A stretch of DNA of 64,000 nucleotides from Paenibacillus sp. Root444D2 (lineage in GTDB: Bacteria; Bacillota; Bacilli; Paenibacillales; NBRC-103111), in the NCBI RefSeq assembly GCF_001426375.1, contig NZ_LMEO01000045.1, forward strand, positions 513,044 to 577,043. Reading direction: 5' to 3'. A program made the translations under genes and the position numbers. Numbering within the stretch: the stretch's first letter is position 1; every line of letters starts with the position of its first letter. This document shows positions 8,517-18,085 of the stretch, piece after piece. A model generated the notes under the pieces. It saw only the letters and a program-made list of their open reading frames with translations. It searched no databases and was not told the origin of the DNA.

Positions 8517-9011
8517 TTATTCTCGTAAGCAAACTAATTGTCCAGAAGGGATTTCTACCAGTTCTCCCTTGGGTCCGATTTCGAAATGACCCAACACTTG
8601 ATTGACCAATCCCGTCTGCGGGGAAAACATCATATAGGCCATCCCGAAAACCAGCGCCCAAGACAGAAAATGCGGAAGGTAAACAATTGTTTGCACCGAA
8701 CGCTTGTAAGCGAATTTACGAACCTCATTCAGCAACAGAGCCAGAATAATTGGCGCCGGGAAGGAAAAAGCGACCTGATAAAACGAAACGACAAGCGTAT
8801 TCTTGAAAATCTTCATAAACTGCGGCTGTTTGTACAACGTAACGAACCAATCAAATCCGACCCATTTGCTCTTGATGAACCCCTCAAAAATGTTATAGTC
8901 CTTGAAAGCAATGACACTCCCCAATAAGGGGATGTACTTGAACAAGATAAAGTAGGCCACTACCAGCAAGAGCATGATGTACAGGGGCCAGTTTTTGCTG
9001 ATAAATCTCAT
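8517..9011 (-). pseudogene. Truncated LplB-type sugar ABC permease
   Basis: The first 140 or so residues match the N-terminal half of LplB-type polysaccharide permeases: ILFKYIPLLGSVIAFKDYNI, NTLVVSFYQVAFSFPAPIIL, RSVQTIVYLPHFLSWALVFG. After HFEIGP the sequence leaves the family and stops at 164 residues, whereas intact members have about 300 with the EAA loop in the missing half. The N-terminus abuts a kinase fragment. This is the third LplB-type gene of the window; the other two are intact. Confidence 0.8.
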
Positions 9012-9015
9012 CGTC

Positions 9016-9114
9016 GTAGCTGATGCTTCCGATGACCGTGATCACGATGGTAATGATAGCGGTCATCATGACCATTAGTTTCCATTGCAGCGAATGACGC
9101 AGTTTGCGGTACAC
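9016..9114 (-). pseudogene. N-terminal stub of a YesM-type sensor kinase
   Basis: A GTG at 9114, preceded by GGGGTGG, opens a frame reading VYRKLRHSLQWKLMVMM and then a hydrophobic helix ending VIGSISY. This is the usual beginning of Cache-HAMP sensor histidine kinases found beside LplB transporters. After about 33 codons it runs into the start of the permease in another frame. The sensor, HAMP and kinase domains are gone; a deletion has joined the kinase start to the permease start. Confidence 0.65.
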
Positions 9115-9227
9115 ATCTTCCACCCCCCGGCTATTGATATATGATTGCGGTCTTATATCGGCACAATGATGCTCTGGAGTGCCCATATGTCCTTGCCATA
9201 CCAAGCTTAATCGGATAGACGCATGTC

Positions 9228-9264
9228 AAACAACCCTTTCGCTTTCAAGCGAACAGGGCTGTTT
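9228..9264 (-). terminator. Imperfect hairpin downstream of garD
   Basis: Arms AAACAACCCT-TTCGCT and AGCGAA-CAGGGCTGTTT pair with a few mismatches around a four-base loop. It lies about 50 bases after the garD stop. The T-rich flank is on the plus strand, so its role for garD is uncertain. Confidence 0.35.
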
Positions 9265-9316
9265 ATTCATTACATTTATTCAATTTGGATTAACGTCATA
9301 CAACGCCCTACATTGA

Positions 9317-10855
9317 CTAGGTTACTGGAGCTGGATTAAACAGACACAAAGCATTGTGCAATCCCCAGTGGTCTGCCCAAGTCTTCTTTTTCCCGCTTGC
9401 TACATCTACGATCATGCGAAAAATCTCCCAGCCCACTTCTTCAATAGTTGCTTCACCCGTTGCTATCGTTCCTGCATTCACATCGATTAAATCATGCCAC
9501 TGTTCCGTTAAAGAATTCCGAGTAGAAACTTTAATAACTGGTGCCATCGCTAACCCATAAGGTGTGCCTCTACCCGTTGTAAAAACTTGCATATTTACCC
9601 CCGAGGCTAGTTGCAAAGTACCGCACACAAAATCACTTGCAGGTGTCGCCGCATAAATGAGCCCTTTTTGAGTCGCTTTTTCACCCGGGGATAATACGCC
9701 TACAATGGGACTGCTACCCGATTTGATAATCGATCCGAGTGACTTCTCCACCACATTCACCAAGCCGCCTCTTTTATTTCCCGGTGACGGATTCGCACTC
9801 CGATCCGCTTGACCTTTTTGCAAATAATGATCGTACCACTTCATTTCTTGTATTAATGCCTGGCCCACTGTTTGATTGATTACGCGCGGCGTTAGCAGGT
9901 GAACGGCATCCCGCACTTCGGTGACCTCTGAGAATAGAACCGTTGCGCCAGCTTGAACCAACAGATCAGCGGCAAACCCTACCGCCGGGTTCGCCGTCAC
10001 CCCAGAAAAAGCATCACTTCCTCCACATTGTAAACCAACTACTAGGTCGGATACAGGACAAGTTACGCGCTGTCGTCGATTCAACTTTACCAATTTCTCT
10101 TCCGCCATACTCATAATGGACTGAATCATAATCATAAAACCATGATGATCTTGCAGAGATACGATGTTGGAAGAGTCTCCGTCCGGAAGTAATCTTTCCG
10201 GTATTAACTTCTCACAACCCAACCCTACTACTAGAACTTCACCGCCAAAATTGGGATTGGTCGCGATATTTTGAATGGTGCGAATCGGAATGATAGCATC
10301 AGGAGCATTAATCGCAACTCCGCAACCATAATTATGAGTTAAAGCCACGACATCCTCTACATTTGGATAGCCCGGAAGCAATTGTTCTTTAATCTTTTTC
10401 ACTGCATAGTCAAGCACCCCTGCAACACATTGAACGCTGGTAGTGATTCCCAGTATATTTTTCGTGCCGACACTGCCTTCTTCGTTACGATATCCCTCAA
10501 AAGTGTACCCTTCAAGCGGCGGCAGCGGTAACGGTATATGATTGGCAATCGGCAGCTCATCTAACTCAGGAGGTGTAGGGAGTCTTACCAACTTCTCCTC
10601 CACCCAACTACCTTGTAGGATCCGACTATCCGCATACCCGATAACTTCACCGTAGCGAACGATAGGTTCATCCTGCTCTAAATCAATTAGGGCTACTTTA
10701 TGCCCTTGCGGAATGCTATCCCTAAGTTCTAGACCACAAGAAAAGATGCTCCCTCTAGACAACCCACCGGAATTAACGATAATCGCAACATTATCCTCGG
10801 CGTGAACCTTTATGTAAAGAGGCGTTTCATTTTGACTTTTTGCTCGCTCAGACAT
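9317..10855 (-). CDS. garD: Galactarate dehydratase (GarD-like)
   Basis: A 512-residue UxaA/GarD-family dehydratase. It follows the E. coli GarD layout over its whole length: an N-terminal SAF-type domain (YIKVHAEDNVAIIVN, IPQGHKVALIDL), a linker GYTFEGYRNEEGSVGTKN, then the catalytic region with HNYGCGVAINAPDAIIPIRT, VGLGCEKLIPERLL, GLQCGGSDAFSGVTANPA and DRSANPSPGNKRGGL. It ends in NPAPVT as GarD does. It should convert galactarate to 5-dehydro-4-deoxy-D-glucarate, which joins the gudD branch at 20-23 kb. A strong AAGGAGGACAT precedes the ATG. It follows the GH105 gene by 13 bases, in the same operon as the transporter. Confidence 0.92.
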   Translation of the reverse strand: MSERAKSQNETPLYIKVHAEDNVAIIVNSGGLSRGSIFSCGLELRDSIPQGHKVALIDLEQDEPIVRYGEVIGYADSRILQGSWVEEKLVRLPTPPELDELPIANHIPLPLPPLEGYTFEGYRNEEGSVGTKNILGITTSVQCVAGVLDYAVKKIKEQLLPGYPNVEDVVALTHNYGCGVAINAPDAIIPIRTIQNIATNPNFGGEVLVVGLGCEKLIPERLLPDGDSSNIVSLQDHHGFMIMIQSIMSMAEEKLVKLNRRQRVTCPVSDLVVGLQCGGSDAFSGVTANPAVGFAADLLVQAGATVLFSEVTEVRDAVHLLTPRVINQTVGQALIQEMKWYDHYLQKGQADRSANPSPGNKRGGLVNVVEKSLGSIIKSGSSPIVGVLSPGEKATQKGLIYAATPASDFVCGTLQLASGVNMQVFTTGRGTPYGLAMAPVIKVSTRNSLTEQWHDLIDVNAGTIATGEATIEEVGWEIFRMIVDVASGKKKTWADHWGLHNALCLFNPAPVT

Positions 10856-10868
10856 ATATATGTCCTCC

Positions 10869-12014
10869 TTATATCATGATCCCGGTCTCACGGATATCAT
10901 CAGGATCGGAATTAACACCAAGCCGATTAATCTCGTTGTAGGCCATCAGCAGCGGTGCTACACCATGCCCGTTATTGTCTACGATTTGTTCGGCGAAGAA
11001 ATAATACGCAAGACTGCCATCTCGCATTTGTCCGGTTTCCGGCTTTTTGCCAAGGCCGGCACTTCGGCAAATGCCGCCTAACAGCACTTCACCGTCTTCT
11101 TCCCTCAGGTAACGAGCAATCGTTCCGTTAAAAGCCTGTATGCCGTATACGGCATACTCTTTTGACAGATATCCCAATCGTGCACTTTTCATAATGGCAT
11201 AAGCTAACATCAGTGTGCCGCTGGCTTCAAGATAATTTCCTGAATGCTCCTTCTTATCCACGACCTGATACCACATACCCTCGCTATGCTGGTACGGCAG
11301 CATGTCATCTATAAGCTCCTTGATATAGGCTTTGAGGATGCCGGTGTCTGCCGGCTCTCCTTCAAGCAGCTCCAACACATCCACCAGTGCCATCGCGAAC
11401 CAGCCGACCGCACGCCCCCACACATTTGGTGATTGCCCTGTTGATTTATCGCACCAGAAAATGTCGCGACTCTCGTCATAAGCGTGGGTGTACAACCGCT
11501 TCTCGTTGTTATATATAAATTGGCGGACATTTTTGAACTGCTGCAGCGTATCGGAATAATCCTTGACCTCTACGAATTGCTTCACGTACTGAACATAGAA
11601 CGGCTGCCCCATATACAATCCATCCAACCAAACCTGGTAGGGATAGTTTTCTTTATGCCAGAACGAACCGGAACTCGTTCTCGGGTAAGAAGCCAACTGC
11701 TGATACAACATATCCATGATCCTTTTATATTTGGGCTCCCGCTCCCTTTGGTATAGCGTAAACAAAACTCCAGCCATCCGGATTTGGTCGATATTATAAC
11801 TGCCGATCTGGATTTCAGGGATATTACCATCGGCATCAAATAGCCGATCGATATAGCTTTTTACAAAGTTATATTCTCTTTCACTGCCGGTTTGCTCGTA
11901 GCTGTCCAAATATGCCTTTAAGATACAGCCCTCGATATAATGCCACCTTACGGAATACCACTTCTCACTGGACATATAGGCTGCTTTCAGTTTTTCTACC
12001 AATTCATAGGTCAA
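10869..12014 (-). CDS. GH105 unsaturated uronyl (rhamnogalacturonyl) hydrolase
   Basis: About 381 residues, the normal size for cytoplasmic YteR/YesR-type enzymes, which remove a 4,5-unsaturated uronic acid from oligosaccharides made by polysaccharide lyases. Family features include YNIDQIRMAG (one catalytic aspartate), YQVWLDGLYMGQPFYVQY (second aspartate), GRAVGWFAMALVDVLE, NYLEASGTLMLAYAI and NGHGVAPLLMAYNE. I choose the TTG at 12014 because GGAGGTG lies six bases before it; the ATG five codons upstream contains that signal inside its own codons and lacks one before it. No signal peptide. Placed between the Cache-AraC regulator and garD, it would act on imported lyase products. GH88 is a related alternative. 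Confidence 0.85.
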   Translation of the reverse strand: MTYELVEKLKAAYMSSEKWYSVRWHYIEGCILKAYLDSYEQTGSEREYNFVKSYIDRLFDADGNIPEIQIGSYNIDQIRMAGVLFTLYQREREPKYKRIMDMLYQQLASYPRTSSGSFWHKENYPYQVWLDGLYMGQPFYVQYVKQFVEVKDYSDTLQQFKNVRQFIYNNEKRLYTHAYDESRDIFWCDKSTGQSPNVWGRAVGWFAMALVDVLELLEGEPADTGILKAYIKELIDDMLPYQHSEGMWYQVVDKKEHSGNYLEASGTLMLAYAIMKSARLGYLSKEYAVYGIQAFNGTIARYLREEDGEVLLGGICRSAGLGKKPETGQMRDGSLAYYFFAEQIVDNNGHGVAPLLMAYNEINRLGVNSDPDDIRETGIMI

Positions 12015-12069
12015 CAGGTGCACCTCCATGATGGATAAAGAGATTATGGTTCAGTCACCGAGCTTGCGT

Positions 12070-14319
12070 TTACTGTGATCTCGAAAGGGCCTCTCGATAC
12101 TGGCCCGGCGTCATGCCAGTAGCTTTGCGGAAGGTCCGGATAAATCCTGTGGAGTTGGTATAGTTGAGACGCTCCGCGATTTCCGTAATCTTCATATTGC
12201 TGTCCTTTAACCACAGTTTCGCCATATTCATCCGGTAATTCGTCAAATAATCGATAAACGTCGTTCCAATCTCTTTCTTGAACACTCGGCTCAAATAAAC
12301 GGGATGAAATCGGAATTGCGCAGCGCACGATTCCAAAGTAAGATCCTGATCGTATTTTTCGTGAATGAGCTCGATCATTTGGTGGGCAATATTGATATAT
12401 TGCGAATCAATACGGCTTTGCAGGAAGGCAAGGGTGGGCGGGATCAGCTCCGTCTTAAACCACGTCATAATTTCCTCCGCCGTATTCAATTTCATGAATC
12501 GGATAATGACCGATTTGGCGCCGACTAATCCATCCAGCATGCCACCTTGCTGCCCAACAAGCCGATAAATTTTGGCGATTAATTGAAGCATAAATATTTG
12601 AAAATCATTGAACGAAACGCTCTTCTCTAGAATCGCTGACGCATACTGGTTATAATGCTCGTAAGCAGAAGCAGCATCGCCTGTTTTAAGCCCATTCATC
12701 AAGCTCTCTTCAAGGTGATTCCAAGAAGCAGCAGGCTGAACGCTGTTCCGGTGAACCGGTTCGATATCTTCATAGCCCAGGATGAGCTCGTTTCCAAGAC
12801 TAATTCTGCGTTTCAAAGCCTCCAACGCCTCTGAGTAGGCATCCATCGCATTCGTGTACCTATGAAACGGCCGACTGATGCCGATACTGATTTTGAGCTG
12901 AAGCAGCTCGTGCACCTTCGACTTCATAAGCTCCGCCATTTGGTAGAAGTAGCCCTTCAACTCATCCGGATCCTCAGAATCTCCTAGCAGAAGCGTCACC
13001 TGAGACTGGTCCAGCAGCAAAGTACCCAGGATACGGTCATTGGGGATCAGCTCCCCAACGACGTTATTAATCGCGAATAACAGCAGCTCCTTATCGCTAT
13101 CCAAATATCTGGTGCCCTCTAGAGAATCGATTTGCAAGGCGAGTACTCCTAGCGCCTTCCCCTTTTCCCCAAAGCCATAGGTCTCATACTTATAGGAGAA
13201 TTCACTCTCTGTGACCTGTCCCATGATCAACTTCAATAAGAAAAATTCCTTCACCTGCCCACTCTGAACCTGCAGCTGCTGCTGAAGCTGCTTTCTCGTG
13301 CTAAACAAGGAAGAAAAGCGCTCTTCGATTAATGCGAATTCATCCCGCTTTTTATTCCCTTTGGACTCTCCTCCGAACTGCTCCATCATCATAAATAGCC
13401 GATGGATCGGCCTATACATGCGGCGGGTTCCGTAGAAGGCGGCTAATGCGATTAGAATAAAAATAATCACACAAGCATTTAAGGTGATGAAGGCAATTTT
13501 CTTAGATTCCTTCGTAATTGCATCAATGGACACGACCGAAACATAGGACCAGCCGTTATAAGAGGAAACTCTATAGTTGACCCCCATATCGTTTGTTTCA
13601 AAGGCCCCCTCTGGTTCCGTCGCGACATTCATCCTTTGCAGGATGGAAGGCTGGATCCCTACAGTGCTGGAACTAGCTAAGAACGGCTCCCTGTTTCGAT
13701 TAAGCACATAAATATTTCCTAATTGGGTATTTTGGGCCAAATTACTCAGTAAAGCATCATGCGACATGTCAATCATCAACAACGCTTTAGGAGTGGTCGT
13801 AGAGGCAATCATTGGAAGCTTGACGACCAACCGGATCTTATTTTCATCTAAGGATTTACCGATAGTAGCTAACCAAAATAAATTTTGCGGGCGCTTGGCA
13901 TAATCGCTCAGTAAATCTCGATTCACAAAATCGTCTGTTGTTGTAAATCCGAGATTGCTGATCATCCAGTCGTGCTCCAAGTTAATCAGCTGCGTGTCGG
14001 CCACACCTGCAATCGAATGAAGATTATACAAGCCTTTGGAGAGATTGTTGATCGTTTGAAAATCATCATTCTGTAAATCATGGTAGATGAAATCGCTTAC
14101 CAACGGTGAGTTGATGTACTGTACAGCGCCCATTTCCACGTTCTTTAAGATTTGCTCCATTCGCATCTGGTTTTGCAGCAGGATCTGTACATTCCCCTCA
14201 TTAACTTTCTTCCCAATATCCTTTGAGGCAATATAGTAGGAGATGAGCCCAATGCAAACGACCGGAACTGCGCTGAGCAGAAGAGAGAAGACAAGCATTC
14301 GATATAAGTATTTTGGCAA
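12070..14319 (-). CDS. Membrane Cache-AraC transcriptional regulator
   Basis: A 749-residue one-component regulator. An N-terminal helix (LVFSLLLSAVPVVCIGLI), an extracellular Cache-like sensor of about 230 residues, a second helix near 280-300 (FITLNACVIIFILIALAAFY), a cytoplasmic linker, and a C-terminal AraC double helix-turn-helix (ESCAAQFRFHPVYLSRVFKK, then KITEIAERLNYTNSTGFIRT). The start is a TTG with AGGAGAGG six bases upstream. In Paenibacillus such proteins commonly control neighbouring LplB/YtcP transporters, and this one follows the binding-protein gene by 99 bases. It presumably senses the oligosaccharide outside the cell and activates the operon that contains it. Confidence 0.85.
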   Translation of the reverse strand: MPKYLYRMLVFSLLLSAVPVVCIGLISYYIASKDIGKKVNEGNVQILLQNQMRMEQILKNVEMGAVQYINSPLVSDFIYHDLQNDDFQTINNLSKGLYNLHSIAGVADTQLINLEHDWMISNLGFTTTDDFVNRDLLSDYAKRPQNLFWLATIGKSLDENKIRLVVKLPMIASTTTPKALLMIDMSHDALLSNLAQNTQLGNIYVLNRNREPFLASSSTVGIQPSILQRMNVATEPEGAFETNDMGVNYRVSSYNGWSYVSVVSIDAITKESKKIAFITLNACVIIFILIALAAFYGTRRMYRPIHRLFMMMEQFGGESKGNKKRDEFALIEERFSSLFSTRKQLQQQLQVQSGQVKEFFLLKLIMGQVTESEFSYKYETYGFGEKGKALGVLALQIDSLEGTRYLDSDKELLLFAINNVVGELIPNDRILGTLLLDQSQVTLLLGDSEDPDELKGYFYQMAELMKSKVHELLQLKISIGISRPFHRYTNAMDAYSEALEALKRRISLGNELILGYEDIEPVHRNSVQPAASWNHLEESLMNGLKTGDAASAYEHYNQYASAILEKSVSFNDFQIFMLQLIAKIYRLVGQQGGMLDGLVGAKSVIIRFMKLNTAEEIMTWFKTELIPPTLAFLQSRIDSQYINIAHQMIELIHEKYDQDLTLESCAAQFRFHPVYLSRVFKKEIGTTFIDYLTNYRMNMAKLWLKDSNMKITEIAERLNYTNSTGFIRTFRKATGMTPGQYREALSRSQ

Positions 14320-14418
14320 CGGAAACCTCTCCTTTCTTCGCTTTCAAGGATTCGACATTACCATTATATCAGAGGAATCTACGATGCCTATGCATACAAA
14401 TACTAGAATTAGAGTGTC

Positions 14419-15927
14419 TTACTTCTTCTGCTTCGCATACTCAGCCGTATATTCTTCAATCACCTTATCACCGCCGGCTTTTCTCCATTTATCCACTTCT
14501 GCTTGCCAACCAGCCTCATCAATTTTCCCCATAATAAATTTGGTTTGGGCATCACGAATTAATGTATCCAATTCTCCGCCTTTTTCAGAATACGTCTTGG
14601 AGTTCATTGTTAAAGCCACATTGGGCACCACATTCTTCAGGTTGTCAGCAATGACCTTCCAACCTTTCGCCTGCAAATCTGATAATTTCAGAGGCAGACC
14701 CGTTCCGGTCACCTCAAATGAAGGCAGACTGTCACGATATGGCTTAACCTCGAGATTAAATTGGGTCAAGTCTTTAAACTCTGCTTTTCCGTCAGCCGTC
14801 TTCGTAAAATGTTTGCCCTCAATCCCTCTGGTTAAAAGTGTCGACATCTCTGGCTCCAGCAGTTTATCGAAGAAGCCCAGCAGTCGCTTTAATTCCGCTT
14901 CCGACTTAACACTCGATTTCGGGAAGACGAAGAAGCCGTTATTGCCGGGCTCAGCCGGTACACGATTGCCTGACGGTCCCATATAAGGTGCAATATCAAC
15001 TACACCATTAGGTACAGCTTTCTTTAGATTGTCTTGCGAGGTCGCAGCTGCCGAGGCAACGGTATTAACCCGAATCCCCACCTTGCCTGCATTCCATTTA
15101 TTATCGGCATCAGCTGTTTGTACAACGGAAAAGTCCTGATTGATTAATTTTTCCTGATATAGTCTGCGAAGCAGTTTCATGGACTCGAAATATGGTTTGG
15201 TCATAAATTCAGCTGTCACCTTACCTCCTTCTATCCCCCATTTATTCGGTGCTCCCTGAGAAACGGCAAGTCGGGTCAGAAAGGAGCTGCTGGCAACCGG
15301 GTCGTTATAGGACTTATCAAGAAAAATACCATACGAATCGTTCTGACCATTCTTATCAGGATCCTTCTCCGCGATGGTCTTCATGAGGTTATACCAGTCA
15401 TCTAAGGCTACCGGCGTCTTTAGGCCAAGTTCATCAAACCAATCCTTCCGATACGTGATACCGGCACGGCCAATGTCCCGATACAAAGGCAAACTATATA
15501 ACTTGCCATCAACCTTTAAATTTTCATAATACAGTGCGTTGACACCTGATAAGTTTTTATAATCCTTCAACAAAGGGCCGATCTCCCAAAACAAGCCGGA
15601 TTGGATCGCGCTAAGCGTAGTGGCGTTTGATGTAATTTTAAATGCTTTGGGCATTTCATTAGAGGCAATCATGATGTTTTTCTTATCTTCGAAAGCAGCG
15701 GATGGAATCCATTGTATATCGATTTTTGAATTCGTATATTTCTCGATAGCCTGCTCCACTTCACTGCCTTTTTTCGGAGCTTCTCCGATTTGAGGCGTAG
15801 CAATAGTAACTTCCAGCGGTGTATTGTCCTGCTGTGCAATTGGTGAACTCTTCTCGCCTGCGCACCCCGCTAAAACACTTATAGTCGTCAGTAATGAAAC
15901 CACAGTAATACAGCGCTTACATACCAT
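14419..15927 (-). CDS. LipO-type sugar-binding lipoprotein of an ABC importer
   Basis: A 502-residue family-1-type extracellular solute-binding protein. The signal peptide ends in the lipobox VLAGC, giving a lipid-anchored cysteine at residue 22. Family signatures are KDWFDELGLKTPVALDDWYN, EKDPDKNGQNDSYGI and FVFPKSSVKSEAELKRLLGF. GGAGGGG lies seven bases before the ATG. It is third in the order permease, permease, binding protein, as usual for Lpl/Ytc systems that import oligosaccharides with an ATPase (MsmX-like) encoded elsewhere; no ATPase is present here. Neighbours GH105 and garD suggest a uronic-acid-containing oligosaccharide. Confidence 0.9.
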   Translation of the reverse strand: MVCKRCITVVSLLTTISVLAGCAGEKSSPIAQQDNTPLEVTIATPQIGEAPKKGSEVEQAIEKYTNSKIDIQWIPSAAFEDKKNIMIASNEMPKAFKITSNATTLSAIQSGLFWEIGPLLKDYKNLSGVNALYYENLKVDGKLYSLPLYRDIGRAGITYRKDWFDELGLKTPVALDDWYNLMKTIAEKDPDKNGQNDSYGIFLDKSYNDPVASSSFLTRLAVSQGAPNKWGIEGGKVTAEFMTKPYFESMKLLRRLYQEKLINQDFSVVQTADADNKWNAGKVGIRVNTVASAAATSQDNLKKAVPNGVVDIAPYMGPSGNRVPAEPGNNGFFVFPKSSVKSEAELKRLLGFFDKLLEPEMSTLLTRGIEGKHFTKTADGKAEFKDLTQFNLEVKPYRDSLPSFEVTGTGLPLKLSDLQAKGWKVIADNLKNVVPNVALTMNSKTYSEKGGELDTLIRDAQTKFIMGKIDEAGWQAEVDKWRKAGGDKVIEEYTAEYAKQKK

Positions 15928-15981
15928 ACATAACCCCTCCTGAATGTTTGTTTATGGAAACGGAAACTCTTCGAGAAAGAG

Positions 15982-16863
15982 TTATCCTTTTACCGATCCT
16001 AATAGCACACCCTTGGCAAAATGCTTCTGTAAGAACGGGTAGACGAGCACAATCGGGACGGTCGCAACTACAATGGAAGCCATTCGAATAGTCTGCGGTA
16101 AAAAGTCAGTTGGATCTTGCTGTGATGTGGTATTCCCGATTTGATCCTGAGATAACAAAACAATTTGTCTCAAAATAACCTGGACTGGAAATTTCTCCGC
16201 ATCGTTCATATACATCACCGCATTAAAGAATGTATTCCAATGTCCCACGGCATAGAAAAGTCCGAAGGTAGCCATCGCCGGCATCGATAATGGCAAAATA
16301 ATACGAAACAAAATCCCTACATCATTACAGCCATCGATCTTCGCCGAATCTACTAAGCTTTCGGGAATTTGCTGAAAAAAGTTCTTGAGCACGATTAAAT
16401 TAAATGCGCTTATAGCAGTCGGAATCATCAGGGACCAGTACGTGTTGATCATACCGAAGGCCTTGACTACAAAGTAGGTCGGGATCAAACCTCCGCTGAA
16501 CAGCATCGTAATTAAAATCATGAGAAGTATCGTCTTGCGCCCTCGTAAGGTCGCTTTAGCCAACGGGTAAGCGGTAAACGAGGTCAACAGCAGGTTGATC
16601 AACGTTCCGAACACTGTAATATAAATCGAGATAAGAATACTCCGAACCATCGTATCGGTGGAAAAGATGTATTTATATGCCCCTAAGGTAAACTTCGAAG
16701 GAAATAAGAGCAGCCCGCCTTTAGCCACCTCCCCTGGGGAAGCAAAAGACATTGAAACGATATATACGAAAGGAATGATTGTGATTAGGGATACAAGGGT
16801 CAACAACGAATAGTTTACCGTATTAAACAGCCGATTGCTCCAATTCTTATCCTCTGCCAGCAT
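15982..16863 (-). CDS. YtcP-type sugar ABC permease
   Basis: A 293-residue MalG-like permease with six predicted membrane helices. The cytoplasmic EAA loop reads IPESLVDSAKIDGCNDVGIL followed by FRIILPLSMPAM. The C-terminus KHFAKGVLLGSVKG is characteristic of YtcP/LplC proteins. AGGAGGCTG precedes the ATG. It pairs with the LplB-type permease 22 bases upstream and the binding protein 54 bases downstream. Confidence 0.92.
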   Translation of the reverse strand: MLAEDKNWSNRLFNTVNYSLLTLVSLITIIPFVYIVSMSFASPGEVAKGGLLLFPSKFTLGAYKYIFSTDTMVRSILISIYITVFGTLINLLLTSFTAYPLAKATLRGRKTILLMILITMLFSGGLIPTYFVVKAFGMINTYWSLMIPTAISAFNLIVLKNFFQQIPESLVDSAKIDGCNDVGILFRIILPLSMPAMATFGLFYAVGHWNTFFNAVMYMNDAEKFPVQVILRQIVLLSQDQIGNTTSQQDPTDFLPQTIRMASIVVATVPIVLVYPFLQKHFAKGVLLGSVKG

Positions 16864-16885
16864 ATTGACAGCCTCCTGACGCTTT

Positions 16886-17848
16886 TTAATATACGCCTTC
16901 TTCGCCGAATTTTTTCGCTATCCAATTGGACCCGAGTACGAGGACAAGCCCAACCAGGGATTTAAACATCCCGACCGCGGCACTATAGCTGTATTGTCCT
17001 TGCGTCAAGCCTTTCATATATACAAAAGTATCAAACACTTCCCCGACTTCTCGGTTCATGGAGTTAAGCATCAGAAAGATGTGCTCGAAACCCGTGTCCA
17101 AAAAACTGCCCAAGCGTAGAATAAACAAGATGACGATCGTACTGCGAATAGCTGGTAATGTAATATGCCACAACTGGCGCCATCGCCCAGCTCCATCCAT
17201 ACGAGCCGCTTCATATAGCTGAAGATCGACTCCGGACAGCGCTGCGAGGAAAATAATCGTTCCCCAGCCTGCCTCTTTCCAAATCGACTGGCTAATGATC
17301 ATCGGTCTGAACCAATCCTCACTTAGCATGAACGGAATTTTCTCGAAACCGATTTTTTGGAGCAGTTCGTTTACTACTCCACCTTCAGTTGTAAATAACA
17401 CATAGAAGATACCAACCGCTACTACCCATGAAATAAAATGTGGCAAATACAATAGCGTCTGAGCAAAGCGTTTGAATAGCCCAATTCGAACTTCATTCAA
17501 CATAAGCGCTAGTACGATAGGCAGCGGGAAGAAAAACACCAAGTTATAAATCGCTAACAAAATGGTATTACGGAACAGTATCCAAAACTGAGGCTCTGAA
17601 AAAAATCGTTCGAAATGCTTCAGCCCTGCCCAGGGACTATTCATAAAACCTAGATGCGGTTTATAGTCCTCAAAAGCCATGAGTAAGCCAAACATTGGAA
17701 CATATTTAAAAATGATAAAATATAAAATGCCTGGTAATAAGATTACATATAACCATCGATCCCTGACAATATCCCTTATGAACAAAGATTCTTTAAAGAA
17801 ACGGTAATTGGTTCTCATTTGTAACTGAGCTTCATACTGCTCCTTCAT
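16886..17848 (-). CDS. LplB-type sugar ABC permease
   Basis: About 320 residues, MalF-like, with ILYFIIFKYVPMFGLLMAF at the start, the segment RFAQTLLYLPHFISWVVAVG, and the EAA loop DLQLYEAARMDGAGRWRQLW. The start at 17848 (MKEQYEAQ) follows a GGGGGG tract; the longer frame to 17896 has no such signal. First gene of the six-gene transport and catabolic operon permease-permease-binding protein-AraC-GH105-garD. The 310 bases upstream hold its promoter and the terminator of the FadR-type regulator gene; I could not identify an operator there. Confidence 0.9.
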   Translation of the reverse strand: MKEQYEAQLQMRTNYRFFKESLFIRDIVRDRWLYVILLPGILYFIIFKYVPMFGLLMAFEDYKPHLGFMNSPWAGLKHFERFFSEPQFWILFRNTILLAIYNLVFFFPLPIVLALMLNEVRIGLFKRFAQTLLYLPHFISWVVAVGIFYVLFTTEGGVVNELLQKIGFEKIPFMLSEDWFRPMIISQSIWKEAGWGTIIFLAALSGVDLQLYEAARMDGAGRWRQLWHITLPAIRSTIVILFILRLGSFLDTGFEHIFLMLNSMNREVGEVFDTFVYMKGLTQGQYSYSAAVGMFKSLVGLVLVLGSNWIAKKFGEEGVY

Positions 17849-18085
17849 CCGCCGTCCCCCCTGACTGAATTCATCTGTGTATCGATCACAATTCAAATCA
17901 TAAGTTTCGCGGTTACAACTGGCAATAGTACGGATCGAACCATCTAAATTCTCAGTGAAATTGCAGCTTATAGGTTAAATCGGACCCCAGTTACCATTCT
18001 TTTCAGTTGCATCGTACTATCTTAACCTCTGCCCTTTATAGAATTGAAGCGTATATACATATACATGGTGGATAGAATTGAACGA

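Noticed and set aside
14243..14986. 247-codon plus-strand frame across the regulator and binding-protein genes
   Set aside because: It spans the junction of two well-supported minus-strand genes, lacks a ribosome binding site and has serine/phenylalanine-rich shadow composition.
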